The translations under genes were made by a program, and so were the position numbers. Shown here piece by piece: positions 1 to 8,896 of a stretch of DNA of 64,000 bases. The stretch spans positions 585,648-649,647 of the forward strand of contig JACKMT010000003.1 of NCBI GenBank assembly GCA_024235255.1, given 5' to 3'. How positions within the stretch are numbered: position 1 is the stretch's first letter; the number at the start of each line of letters is the position of its first letter. The stretch is from Chromatiaceae bacterium (GTDB lineage: Bacteria; Pseudomonadota; Gammaproteobacteria; Chromatiales; Chromatiaceae). The notes under the pieces are model-generated. The model saw nothing but the letters and a program-made list of their open reading frames with translations. It ran no database searches and was not told the origin of the DNA.

Positions 1-1
1 T

Positions 2-823
2 AACGGGCGCGGGGTTGCTGCCCAGGGACCGATACCACCGGGGATTTTTGGCAGTCGCTCCGGCGTCGAGGGCGTCAATCGTTACGTCTATGAACTGCAG
101 GGGGAGAAAATCCAGCGTAAAGGGATCGAGCAGGCACGGGAGCTTTTAAAACAGGCCGGTTACCCGGAGGGAAGAGACCTGAAGACCGGAAAAGCCCTAA
201 TTCTCTATTATGACACCACCTCTTCCGGTCCCGATGGCAAGGCCCGGCTCAACTGGATGCGCAAGCAATTTGCAAAGCTTGGTATCCAACTGGTGATCCG
301 CGCCAGCGATTACAACCGATTTCAGGAGAAGATGCGGGATGGCACCGGGCAGATATTCATGTGGGGCTGGAATGCAGACTACCCGGACCCGGAGAATTTT
401 CTGTTTCTGCTCTACGGCCCGAACGGCAAGGTGGAGCATGGCGGTGAGAATGCGGCCAACTACAGCAATGCGGAGTTCGATAAACTGTTTGTGCAGATGA
501 AAAATATGGACAACAGTGCACAGCGGCAGTTGATCATCGATCGCATGGTGGAGATCGTACGCCGCGAGGCGCCTTGGGCCTGGGGCTTTTTCCCGCAAGC
601 TTTCTCTCTCTCCCACGCCTGGTACGGTAACGTAAAGCCGAATCTGATGGCGAACAATACACTTAAGTACAAATCGCTCGATGCCGGGTTGCGGGAGCAG
701 AAGAGAGCGCAATGGAATCCGCCCGTTGTGTGGCCGTTGCTGCTGCTTGTGGCCGTGCTGATAGTGTCTGCTGTTCCGGCTGTACGGTTATACCGGCGCC
801 GTGAGAGGAGCGCAGCACGATGA
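2..823 (+). CDS. Peptide-type ABC transporter substrate-binding protein (family 5), 5' end outside window
   Basis: This is the C-terminal part of a periplasmic solute-binding protein of the oligopeptide/dipeptide family (SBP_bac_5). The reading frame is open from the first bases, so the start lies upstream. Family-like sequence includes GWNADYPDPENFLFLLYG and a lobe rich in aromatic residues. After the binding domain there is a hydrophobic segment (about positions 720-790, PPVVWPLLLLVAVLIVSAV) followed by a basic tail (RLYRRRER), so the protein looks anchored by a C-terminal membrane helix instead of being free or N-terminally lipidated. Its stop codon overlaps the start of the next gene (ATGA at 820-823), and two permeases and a double ATPase follow, making one importer operon. 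Peptide uptake is inferred from family membership; the actual substrate is unknown. The fused ATPase recalls Yej-type importers. Confidence 0.88.
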   Translation, partial: NGRGVAAQGPIPPGIFGSRSGVEGVNRYVYELQGEKIQRKGIEQARELLKQAGYPEGRDLKTGKALILYYDTTSSGPDGKARLNWMRKQFAKLGIQLVIRASDYNRFQEKMRDGTGQIFMWGWNADYPDPENFLFLLYGPNGKVEHGGENAANYSNAEFDKLFVQMKNMDNSAQRQLIIDRMVEIVRREAPWAWGFFPQAFSLSHAWYGNVKPNLMANNTLKYKSLDAGLREQKRAQWNPPVVWPLLLLVAVLIVSAVPAVRLYRRRERSAAR

Positions 824-1797
824 TGGCATATATTATCCGGCGGGTTTTCTACGCGATTCCGATTCTTATCGGTGTGAACATTCTCACTTTTCTACTGTTT
901 TTCGTCGTCAACTCGCCGGATGACATGGCGCGCATGAACCTTGGAATGAAGCGTGTGACACCGGAAGCGATCGAGCATTGGAAGCAGGAGCGCGGTTATC
1001 ATCTGCCGCTGCTCTACAACGCGTCTGCGCCGGGGGCGGACAAGTTGACTGAGACGATTTTTTTTCAGAAATCGGTCAAACTGTTCCGGTTTGATTTCGG
1101 CTCCTCGGACAGCGGCCGGGATATCGGCTACGATATCTCTCAACGCATGTGGCCGAGTCTGGCGATCGCCATTCCGGTATTGCTGGTTGGCCTGCTGGTA
1201 AACATCAGTTATGCATTGCTGATCGCCTTTTTTCGCGCCACCTATATCGACTTCTGGAGCGTTGTGCTGTGCGTCGTGATGATGTCCATATCCGGACTCT
1301 TCTATATCATCGGCGGTCAGTATCTGGTAAGCAAGCTGCTCCATCTGGTGCCGATCTCCGGTTACGACACCGGCTTCAATTCGATCAAGTTTCTCATCCT
1401 GCCGGCCATCATCGGTGTCATCGGCGGTATCGGTTCGGGCACCCGCTGGTATCGGACGCTGTTTCTTGAGGAGATCAACAAAGACTATGTCCGGACCGCG
1501 CGCGCCAAGGGATTGTCCGAGACGCGGGTGCTGTTCCGTCACGTTTTGAAAAATGCACTGATTCCGATCCTCACCGGGGTGGTCGTAGTGCTGCCGCTGC
1601 TCTTTATGGGCAGTCTGATCACCGAGTCATTTTTCGGTATACCCGGGTTGGGCAGCTACACCATCGACGCGATCAACAGTCAGGACTTCGCCATTGTCCG
1701 CTCGATGGTGTTTCTCGGATCGGTGTTATACATCCTCGGGCTGTTGCTGACCGATATATCTTACACGCTGGTGGATCCGCGGGTGCGCCTGTCATGA
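820..1797 (+). CDS. ABC transporter permease, DppB/OppB type
   Basis: This is an inner-membrane permease of a peptide/nickel-type ABC importer, 325 aa, close to the usual length. It starts with the family's MAYIIRRVFYAIPILIGV first transmembrane helix and has the permease loop around residues 220-240 (DYVRTARAKGLSETRVLFRH), which contacts the ATPase. The start ATG overlaps the stop of the substrate-binding gene, with GAGAGGAG about 9 bases upstream, so translational coupling is likely. The next gene, the partner permease, also overlaps by four bases. Substrate specificity cannot be read from the permease. Confidence 0.92.
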   Translation: MMAYIIRRVFYAIPILIGVNILTFLLFFVVNSPDDMARMNLGMKRVTPEAIEHWKQERGYHLPLLYNASAPGADKLTETIFFQKSVKLFRFDFGSSDSGRDIGYDISQRMWPSLAIAIPVLLVGLLVNISYALLIAFFRATYIDFWSVVLCVVMMSISGLFYIIGGQYLVSKLLHLVPISGYDTGFNSIKFLILPAIIGVIGGIGSGTRWYRTLFLEEINKDYVRTARAKGLSETRVLFRHVLKNALIPILTGVVVVLPLLFMGSLITESFFGIPGLGSYTIDAINSQDFAIVRSMVFLGSVLYILGLLLTDISYTLVDPRVRLS

Positions 1798-3209
1798 TCT
1801 CTCATCTGGTAATACTCTTGACCGATGCGCTTATTTTTCTGCTGCTGCTTCTGTCAATCGTATTCGGCATCTATGCATCACGCAGAGCGCATCTGCGGCG
1901 GCCTTGGGGGCTGGTGGTGCGCAGCCGTGTCGGCGTCGGCTCCATGGTGGTGCTCGCCTTCTATTTAGTTGTCGGGCTGCTGGATTCGATCCATTTTCAT
2001 CCTTTGAGTCAACCTGCTGACGGTGCTGCGGAGCAGACCCGTTCAACGGAGGTCATCAGCCTGTTCGACAGCATGGTCTCCGGGCTGCGGACGCGCCAGG
2101 AGAAGACCTACTCGGCGCCGCTGGCTACCCACCTTTATGCCAAGGAGAGCATCGAACTGGCTGACGGCAGCACCATCCGGGATTTTCCGCGGCTGCAGCA
2201 CGCCGGCGTGCATTTGCCGGATCCGGCACAGAAAACGGCCGATATATTAAAGCTCAGTGCGATTGGTATCCTGAAAGGTATCGCCGTCAGTGTGGTTGCA
2301 GTCAATACTTTAATCATGCTGCTCGCAGTAAAAGCGCGCAGCAATTTCGGCGAGCAGGCCAGACGGGTGCTGCTGGCAACCGGCAGCGAGATACCCTGGC
2401 GGGTTGTGCTGGTCGTGTTGAGCAGCATGTTGGTGCTAATCTTCTGGAGCGCAGAGCTGGCTGCCAACTATCATCTGCTGGGGACCGACAAGGTGGGTGA
2501 AGATGTCTTCTACCAGGCGCTGAAAAGCATCCGTACCGGTCTGGTCATCGGCACCCTGACCACGCTGGTGATGCTGCCTGCAGCAGTGATGCTGGGCATC
2601 ATGGCGGGTTACTTCCGCGGCTGGGTGGACGATCTCATCCAGTACATCTACACCACACTCAACTCCATTCCCGGCGTGCTGCTGATTGCCGCCGCTATTC
2701 TGATGCTGCAGATCTACATGAGCAATCATGCCGAGGAGTTCAACAGTCTGGTGGAGAGGGCGGATCTGCGCCTGCTGTTTCTCTGTATCATCCTCGGTGT
2801 CACCAGCTGGACCGGTTTGTGCCGGCTGCTGCGCGGCGAGTCGATGAAACTGCGGGAGGTCGACTATGTACAGGCTGCCACCGCATTTGGCGTCAGCCAT
2901 CTGCAGATTATCGGCCGGCATATTCTGCCGAATGTGCTGCACATTGTGTTGATCGCGGTGGTGCTCGACTTTTCCGGACTGGTGCTGGCTGAAGCGGTGC
3001 TCTCCTATGTCAACATCGGTGTCGATCCGACCATGAACAGCTGGGGCAACATGATCAACAGTGCGCGCCTGGAGATGGCGCGCGAGCCGATAGTCTGGTG
3101 GTCGCTCGCGGCGGCCATGATCTTCATGTTTACCCTGGTGCTCTCCGCCAATCTGTTTTCGGATGTCGTACGCGACGCCTTCGATCCGCGCCTGCGCAGC
3201 AGCCGCTGA
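1794..3209 (+). CDS. ABC transporter permease, DppC/OppC type, with long N-terminal extension
   Basis: This is the second permease of the importer, 471 aa, against roughly 300-340 aa for typical DppC/OppC proteins. The C-terminal 260 residues are a standard permease (HLLGTDKVGEDVFYQALK, then the loop VDYVQAATAFGVSHLQIIGR). The extra N-terminal part has two hydrophobic helices, an apparently extracytoplasmic stretch of about 105 residues (about residues 65-165) and another helix. That domain matches nothing I recognise; it could help dock the C-terminally anchored binding protein of the same operon (inference). The start overlaps the previous stop as ATGA. Confidence 0.9.
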   Translation: MISHLVILLTDALIFLLLLLSIVFGIYASRRAHLRRPWGLVVRSRVGVGSMVVLAFYLVVGLLDSIHFHPLSQPADGAAEQTRSTEVISLFDSMVSGLRTRQEKTYSAPLATHLYAKESIELADGSTIRDFPRLQHAGVHLPDPAQKTADILKLSAIGILKGIAVSVVAVNTLIMLLAVKARSNFGEQARRVLLATGSEIPWRVVLVVLSSMLVLIFWSAELAANYHLLGTDKVGEDVFYQALKSIRTGLVIGTLTTLVMLPAAVMLGIMAGYFRGWVDDLIQYIYTTLNSIPGVLLIAAAILMLQIYMSNHAEEFNSLVERADLRLLFLCIILGVTSWTGLCRLLRGESMKLREVDYVQAATAFGVSHLQIIGRHILPNVLHIVLIAVVLDFSGLVLAEAVLSYVNIGVDPTMNSWGNMINSARLEMAREPIVWWSLAAAMIFMFTLVLSANLFSDVVRDAFDPRLRSSR

Positions 3210-3225
3210 GATGGGGAGCGGGAAG

Positions 3226-5241
3226 ATGGATGAGACACTGCTGAAGATCAAAAACCTGAAAACCCGGCTGGGAGATGCCGACAGCCCGGTCTACGCAGTG
3301 GACGGGGTCGATATCGAGGTGCATCGCGGCGAGGTGTTTGCATTATTGGGTGAATCGGGCTGCGGTAAGTCGATGACTGCGTTATCGGCGATGCGCCTGC
3401 TGCCGCCGTCCGGGTGCATCATTGAAGGAGAGGCCTTTCTCGAACAGACCAATCTGTTCGCGCTGCCGGAGCGAGAGATGCGGAGCGTGCGCGGCGGACG
3501 CGTGGGCATGATCTTTCAGGAGCCGATGACCTCACTCAACGCGGTGCTCACCATCGGCGAGCAGATCGGCGAAGCGGTGCGGCTGCATGATGGCGGCAAT
3601 CCGGTCGGTGTGGCGCACAGGGTGGTGGAGCTGCTCCGTGCGGTAGGCATTCCCGATCCTGAGCGCCGCGCGCGCGAGTACCCGCATCAACTCTCGGGCG
3701 GCATGAAGCAGCGGGTGATGATCGCCATTGCACTGGCCGGAAGACCCCGGTTGCTGATTGCCGATGAGCCGACCACGGCGCTCGATGTGACTATCCAGGC
3801 GCAAGTGCTCTCTCTGTTGAAGGAGCTTCAACACAGCACCGGCATGGCGGTACTGCTGATTACCCATGACCTGGGTGTGGTCTCCGAGGTTGCCGATCGG
3901 GTCGCGGTGATGTACGCAGGTCAAATCATTGAGTTAGCCGAAACGCGCAGCTTTTTCCGGCAGCCTGCCCACCCCTACAGCAGAAAACTGTTCAATTCAC
4001 TGCCGAGTCTTGGCAGCAGAGACCGGGAATTGGCCGTCATCGAAGGCTCGGTACCCCGGCTCAACCAACGGTTCACCCGTTGTCGCTTTCTTGAGCGCTG
4101 CTCTCAGGCGCAGGATATCTGTTCGCAGCAGGCGCCTGAGTGGTCGGAAACCAAGGCCGGCAGCGGCGTGAGATGCCATCTTTTCGATAGTCTGCCCGGA
4201 CCGCAGCAGCCCTCCGGCACGGCGGTGTCGGCGCGTCGCAATGTGCAGTTCGCGGGTACCGGGAGACTGCTCGAAGTTGCGGGGCTCAAAGTCCATTTTC
4301 CGATTCATGTAGGGGTGTTTAAGCGGGTCATCGGCCAGGTAAAAGCAGTTGACGATCTCTCGCTGACAATTGCCCAAGGACGCACCCTGGCGCTGGTCGG
4401 TGAGTCGGGCTGTGGCAAGACCACGGCAGGCAAGGGGATCCTGCAATTGATTCGGCCCACAGCGGGGAGCGTCCGCTTCGATGGCGCTGAATTGACCGGC
4501 CTGTCGACTGGAAAACTGCGATCCCGGCGGGCTGATATGCAGATTATTTTTCAGGATCCGGTAGCCTCGATGAATCCCCGCATGTTGGTTGGCGATATCA
4601 TCCTGGAAGGCATGCAGGCGCAAAATATCGGCGAGAACCGCAGCCAGCGGCAGGCGCGAGTGATAGATCTGTTGGGTCAGGTTGGACTCCCGGCGGATGC
4701 CGCCGAGCGCTATCCAAACGAGTTTTCCGGCGGTCAGCGCCAACGCATTTGCATCGCGCGTGCGTTAGCGGTCGATCCCCGTTTCATCGTCTGCGACGAA
4801 CCCACCAGTGCGCTGGACGTATCGGTGCAGGCGCAGATATTGAATCTCCTGAAGGATCTTCAGCAGCAGCGCGGACTATCCTATCTTTTCATTACCCACA
4901 ACATATCGGTCGTCGCCTATCTGGCGCACGAGGTGGCGGTCATGTATCTGGGACGCATCGTGGAGCGGGGTAGCGTGGAGGAGGTGCTGCAGTCGCCGCG
5001 CCATCCTTATACGCAGGCGCTGCTCTCGGCGGTTCCGGAGATCGACCCGGCGCGGCAACGCAGTGTAATCCGGCTGGAAGGTGATATGCCGTCGCCGTCG
5101 AATCCACCGCAGGGTTGCCACTTCCATCCGCGCTGCAGTCAGGCCACGGAGCACTGTCGGTCCGCCTATCCGAATCCGGTCAGGCTGAGTCAAACCCGCA
5201 GTGTGAGCTGTTTTGCCGTGAATCCGGACCGATTCTCCTAG
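3226..5241 (+). CDS. ABC transporter ATPase, two fused nucleotide-binding domains (DppD-DppF / YejF type)
   Basis: This is the cytoplasmic ATPase of the importer, 671 aa, with two complete ABC modules in one chain. Module 1 has Walker A GESGCGKS (about residue 43), signature LSGGMKQR and Walker B LLIADEP; module 2 has GESGCGKT (about 390), FSGGQRQR and FIVCDEP. Each is followed by the oligopeptide-transporter C-terminal extension with Cys-rich segments (CRFLERCSQAQDIC and CHFHPRCSQATEHC) typical of OppD/OppF. I chose the ATG at 3226 because GGGGAG lies seven bases before it; an in-frame ATG at 3211 is possible, and the longer open frame from 3163 would overlap the permease. The stop TAG shares its four-base CTAG with the stop of the convergent mltD. 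Confidence 0.93.
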   Translation: MDETLLKIKNLKTRLGDADSPVYAVDGVDIEVHRGEVFALLGESGCGKSMTALSAMRLLPPSGCIIEGEAFLEQTNLFALPEREMRSVRGGRVGMIFQEPMTSLNAVLTIGEQIGEAVRLHDGGNPVGVAHRVVELLRAVGIPDPERRAREYPHQLSGGMKQRVMIAIALAGRPRLLIADEPTTALDVTIQAQVLSLLKELQHSTGMAVLLITHDLGVVSEVADRVAVMYAGQIIELAETRSFFRQPAHPYSRKLFNSLPSLGSRDRELAVIEGSVPRLNQRFTRCRFLERCSQAQDICSQQAPEWSETKAGSGVRCHLFDSLPGPQQPSGTAVSARRNVQFAGTGRLLEVAGLKVHFPIHVGVFKRVIGQVKAVDDLSLTIAQGRTLALVGESGCGKTTAGKGILQLIRPTAGSVRFDGAELTGLSTGKLRSRRADMQIIFQDPVASMNPRMLVGDIILEGMQAQNIGENRSQRQARVIDLLGQVGLPADAAERYPNEFSGGQRQRICIARALAVDPRFIVCDEPTSALDVSVQAQILNLLKDLQQQRGLSYLFITHNISVVAYLAHEVAVMYLGRIVERGSVEEVLQSPRHPYTQALLSAVPEIDPARQRSVIRLEGDMPSPSNPPQGCHFHPRCSQATEHCRSAYPNPVRLSQTRSVSCFAVNPDRFS

Positions 5242-6779
5242 AAAGACGAGGGCCAAACCTCAGCCAGATCGAGCTGCAGATAGAGCTGCTGCCCGGGTTT
5301 CAAAGTTGCGTCGACTCCTAATCCGTTCAATTCTGCCAGCGCCTTGTAGTCCAGTTGGTGCTTCTGGGCAATAGACCAGAGCGTATCGCCGCTGCGTACC
5401 CTGTAGATAGTTTTGCCGCCGGCAGGTTTAGCCTGGTCGGACTTGCCTGTGCCGGCGGGGTTTGAGCGATCCGCAACCGTTATGGATTCAGGCATTCGTA
5501 ACTGCATGCCCACGCGGATGGAGCTGCCGTTCAGTCTGTTGGCCTGCTTTATTGCGGTAATCGTCGTGCCATGCCGGCGGGCGATCTTCCCCAGGCTGTC
5601 ACCGGGCTGTACGACATACCCTGTTCCCGGATGTTTGCCTGGATCCAACTCTGCCAGGCTCTCCTTGAACTGTTCGATATTTTCCACCGGCAACAGCAAG
5701 CGGTTAGAGCCCTGCGGTAACTTTGCCGCCGGGCTGAGACCCGGATTGAGCTGCTCTAGTTCATCGACGCTAACGTCGGCCATTTTTGCGGCGTGGATCA
5801 GATCGATATCTGCTTCGATATCGACGCTTTCGAAATAGGGTTGGTTTGGAATGCTGTTCAGGCTGGTGCCATAAGCTTCAGGTTTTTCGACCACTCGGGC
5901 CAGTGCAAGCAGTTTGGGAATATAGCGCTTGGTGCCGCGGGGAAGATCGAGCGACCAGAAGTCAGTCGCTTTTCCCAGCTCCCGGTTCTTCTGAATCGCT
6001 CTGCGTACCGTACCTTCTCCCGAATTGTAGGCTGCCAGCGCCAGTTCCCAATCGCCGTCGAACTGGGTGGCCAGGGACTCCAGATAATCCAGCGCCGCTT
6101 CGGTGGCTGATACCACATCCCGCCGTTCGTCATACCATCGGGTCTGGCGTAGGCCAAGCATTTTCCCGGTGTCGGGCATGATTTGCCATATTCCGGCAGC
6201 GCCTTGGGGACCGGTTGCACTGGGTTTGAACGTACTTTCGATAGCCGGTAGCAAGGCCAGCTCCAGCGGCAATCCGCGCCGTTCGAGCTCTTCCACTATA
6301 AAATGAAGGTAGGGGCGGGCGTGTTCCTCGATTCCCGGCAGATGCTCTGGGTGGGCGTGGTACCATTCCAACTGGTTCCTGATGCGGGAATTATTCAGTG
6401 GCGTCAACTGAAAACCAAGCCGAATGCGGGTCCAAATATCTATGTCGGAGAGTGTATTAACGCTGGTTGTGGAGTGAGTATCCGGTAGTTCGCTGGGTCT
6501 TGGCCAAGTCCTTTCGATCAGCGCACCCTCTATATCCTCCGGTATATAGGGGTCATGAAGCGATGCTTCTTCCTCCGGCACAGCCTCGGGGTACTCGAAC
6601 GGGAACAGGTCTTGCAGCCAGATTTGCCCGGCTGAGCCGGTATCAGAGAAGGTGTTTTCGCTGAATGTGGTTGAATCTGTACCGATTGAGAATCGCGTTG
6701 GCTGGGTACTGTTACAGCCTGTAAGCACGATGTTGGCGCTGAGGAGTAGGATCGCAAGGCTGAATCTGGTCGTAGGCAT
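5238..6779 (-). CDS. mltD: Membrane-bound lytic murein transglycosylase D
   Basis: Lytic transglycosylase that cleaves peptidoglycan glycan strands to 1,6-anhydro-muropeptides; 513 aa. The N-terminus is a lipoprotein signal with lipobox LTGC (Cys at about residue 21), so it is probably outer-membrane anchored. The SLT catalytic domain lies around residues 155-290, with the catalytic glutamate in LLPAIESTFKPSATGPQGAAG and the IWQIMPDTG motif. Two LysM peptidoglycan-binding modules follow (GYVVQPGDSLGKIARRHGTT and IYRVRSGDTLWSIAQKHQLD). In E. coli mltD sits beside gloB, yafS, rnhA and dnaQ; here the yafS-like gene, rnhA and dnaQ follow directly, without gloB. Confidence 0.95.
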   Translation of the reverse strand: MPTTRFSLAILLLSANIVLTGCNSTQPTRFSIGTDSTTFSENTFSDTGSAGQIWLQDLFPFEYPEAVPEEEASLHDPYIPEDIEGALIERTWPRPSELPDTHSTTSVNTLSDIDIWTRIRLGFQLTPLNNSRIRNQLEWYHAHPEHLPGIEEHARPYLHFIVEELERRGLPLELALLPAIESTFKPSATGPQGAAGIWQIMPDTGKMLGLRQTRWYDERRDVVSATEAALDYLESLATQFDGDWELALAAYNSGEGTVRRAIQKNRELGKATDFWSLDLPRGTKRYIPKLLALARVVEKPEAYGTSLNSIPNQPYFESVDIEADIDLIHAAKMADVSVDELEQLNPGLSPAAKLPQGSNRLLLPVENIEQFKESLAELDPGKHPGTGYVVQPGDSLGKIARRHGTTITAIKQANRLNGSSIRVGMQLRMPESITVADRSNPAGTGKSDQAKPAGGKTIYRVRSGDTLWSIAQKHQLDYKALAELNGLGVDATLKPGQQLYLQLDLAEVWPSSF

Positions 6780-6915
6780 AGTTTACTCGGATAATCATGT
6801 CACGGCCGCCCTGGGGGCAAAACAGGCGCAAGTATATACTTAAAGGATCAAAATTGCCTATATCGAAAATTTTTATTTATCCATAAGTGGATTTAGTATC
6901 AACCTGGTCAAGCAG

Positions 6916-7683
6916 ATGACAAACCCTACCGATTCGGTAAACCGTTGGTTTAACCAGTACCCCGGCAGCATGCTGCTGGCTGAAGAGCGGGCTTGTCTGA
7001 AAGCGCTGAGTCACCGCTGCTTTGGCTACTATCTGCTCCAGGTCGGCTCAATCGGCGGCGAGGTTCCGGGCCTAGTGCCAGCCCGGCTGCGATCCCATAT
7101 CACGGTCGCACCGGAACCGCCGGCGACTGACAACGGCTGCTGGATACGGGGTAAGCCTGACCGGCTGCCAATTGCCAGTGATAGTATGGACGTCGTACTG
7201 TTAATCCACACGCTGGATTTTTATCAAGATCCCCATCAAACTCTGAGAGAGGTAGACAGGGTACTTATCCCTGAGGGGCGCCTGATCGTCGTTGGATTCA
7301 ATCCCTGGAGTTTATGGGGCATCAGGCGGCTGTTTCGAGGTCGTGCGGACTGCTCTCCCTGGAGTGGGCGGTTTATATCGATTCGCCGCATACACGATTG
7401 GCTCTCCTTGTTGGGTTTTGAGATAGAGCATACTCAGCCACTCATGTTCCGCCCGCCGTTGCGGCAACGTGTGCTGATGGAGCGGCTCAATCTGCTGGAG
7501 AGATCGGGCAGGCGTTGGTGGCCGGCGCTGTCCGGCGTTTACGTCGTGGAGGCGGTAAAGCGGGTCTCTACGCTGACCCCGATAAAACCTTTATGGAAGC
7601 TGCGCAACCCCATTCTGGTTGGCCGCGCCATAGAACCCACCACGCACGCACCCTGGGGCAGAAGCAGGAGCCATCATGGCTGA
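6916..7683 (+). CDS. SAM-dependent methyltransferase, YafS-like
   Basis: Class I S-adenosylmethionine methyltransferase-like protein, 255 aa. The glycine-rich SAM motif is degenerate (YLLQVGSIGGEV, about residue 36-47), but the later Rossmann elements are clear: DRLPIASDSMDVVLLIHTLD and LREVDRVLIPEGRLIVVGFN, followed by PWSLWGIRRLF. Position between mltD and rnhA matches E. coli yafS. The substrate is not known for this family. The ATG at 6916 is divergent from mltD across a 136-bp promoter region. The gene overlaps rnhA by eight bases, suggesting cotranslation. Confidence 0.82.
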   Translation: MTNPTDSVNRWFNQYPGSMLLAEERACLKALSHRCFGYYLLQVGSIGGEVPGLVPARLRSHITVAPEPPATDNGCWIRGKPDRLPIASDSMDVVLLIHTLDFYQDPHQTLREVDRVLIPEGRLIVVGFNPWSLWGIRRLFRGRADCSPWSGRFISIRRIHDWLSLLGFEIEHTQPLMFRPPLRQRVLMERLNLLERSGRRWWPALSGVYVVEAVKRVSTLTPIKPLWKLRNPILVGRAIEPTTHAPWGRSRSHHG

Positions 7684-8110
7684 TCGAGTCGAGATATACA
7701 CCGATGGTGCCTGCAGAGGTAATCCGGGCCCCGGCGGCTGGGGCGTTCTGTTGCGCTATCGGAACAACGAGAAGGAGCTGTTTGGCGGTGAAGCGCACAC
7801 CACCAACAACAGAATGGAGTTATTGGCCGTTATTCAGGCCCTCGGGACATTGACGCGGCGGGTGCCTGTCCGCATAACCACCGACTCACAGTATGTGAAG
7901 AAGGGCATCACCGAATGGATCGTCAATTGGAAGCGAAATGGGTGGCGTACCGCGGCGAAGCAACCGGTGAAAAACGCCGATCTATGGCAGCAATTGGACC
8001 GACTTGTGGCAGCCAACGATGTGGTCTGGGCTTGGGTCAAGGGTCATAGCGGGCATCCAGAAAACGAACGCGCCGACGCGCTGGCAAATATGGGGATCGA
8101 ATCCCTCTAA
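7676..8110 (+). CDS. rnhA: Ribonuclease HI
   Basis: Endonuclease that cuts the RNA strand of RNA-DNA hybrids, including R-loops and primer remnants; 144 aa, normal length. All four acidic catalytic positions are present: Asp in IYTDGACRGNPGPGG, Glu in NNRMELLAV, Asp in ITTDSQYV, and Asp in HPENERADALA. The ribosome-binding sequence GCAGGAG lies just before the ATG, inside the end of the methyltransferase gene. dnaQ follows 54 bases downstream on the same strand, whereas in E. coli rnhA and dnaQ are divergent. Confidence 0.97.
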   Translation: MADRVEIYTDGACRGNPGPGGWGVLLRYRNNEKELFGGEAHTTNNRMELLAVIQALGTLTRRVPVRITTDSQYVKKGITEWIVNWKRNGWRTAAKQPVKNADLWQQLDRLVAANDVVWAWVKGHSGHPENERADALANMGIESL

Positions 8111-8164
8111 TGACCGGGTTGCGGCTACACCTAAAAGTTACAGCGTAGCGATGAGCTTAAGCGT

Positions 8165-8896
8165 ATGCGTCAAATAGTACTAGACACCGAAACAACCGGT
8201 TTGGACCCTGCACAGGGCCACCGGATTATCGAGATCGGCTGTGTTGAGATGGTTGATCGCCGCTTGACCGGCAGAAATTTTCATCAGTACCTGCAACCGG
8301 ACCGGGAGATCGACAAAGCCGCGGAAGAGGTGCATGGCATCAGTAACGAGTTTTTGGCAGACAAGCCTCGTTTTGCCGATCTGGCAGAGGATTTCCTGGA
8401 ATATATCGGTGGTTCGGAGTTGATTATTCACAATGCGCCTTTCGATATCGGTTTCCTTAACTGCGAACTCGGTCGCTTGGCCGCAGCGCAGCCTCTGATC
8501 GAGAGTTTCTGCAGTGTGGTCGATACTCTGGTGATGGCAAAGAAGATGCACCCCGGGCAGCGCAACAGCCTGGATGCATTGTGCAAACGCTACGGCATTG
8601 ACAACAGCCAGCGCGAACTGCACGGTGCGCTGCTGGACTCGGAGATACTCGCCGAGGTCTACCTGGCTATGACCGGAGGCCAGGTGAATCTGTTGCTTGA
8701 TGGAACGAACGAAACTGAAGCAGGGAGCATTGGCGCTGGCATCAGGCGACTGCCTGCTCAGCGTAGGCCGTTAAAGGTAGTCTATGCCGGGGGCGATGAA
8801 CTCGAATTCCATTTAGCTTGCTTGGCTTCGATTGACGAAGCAAGCGGGGGAGGCTGCATCTGGAATTTGGCGAAAGAAGCAGCCGAATCAGGTTGA
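8165..8896 (+). CDS. dnaQ: DNA polymerase III epsilon subunit (3'-5' proofreading exonuclease)
   Basis: Proofreading subunit of the replicative polymerase core, 243 aa. The DEDDh exonuclease motifs are present: ExoI VLDTETTGLDP at residue 5, ExoII IIHNAPFDIGFLN near residue 95, and ExoIII ELHGALLDSEILAEVY near residue 155. The C-terminal segment past residue 180 is the variable part that binds the polymerase alpha subunit in E. coli. The 3' end overlaps the convergent fnr gene by nine bases. Confidence 0.96.
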   Translation: MRQIVLDTETTGLDPAQGHRIIEIGCVEMVDRRLTGRNFHQYLQPDREIDKAAEEVHGISNEFLADKPRFADLAEDFLEYIGGSELIIHNAPFDIGFLNCELGRLAAAQPLIESFCSVVDTLVMAKKMHPGQRNSLDALCKRYGIDNSQRELHGALLDSEILAEVYLAMTGGQVNLLLDGTNETEAGSIGAGIRRLPAQRRPLKVVYAGGDELEFHLACLASIDEASGGGCIWNLAKEAAESG

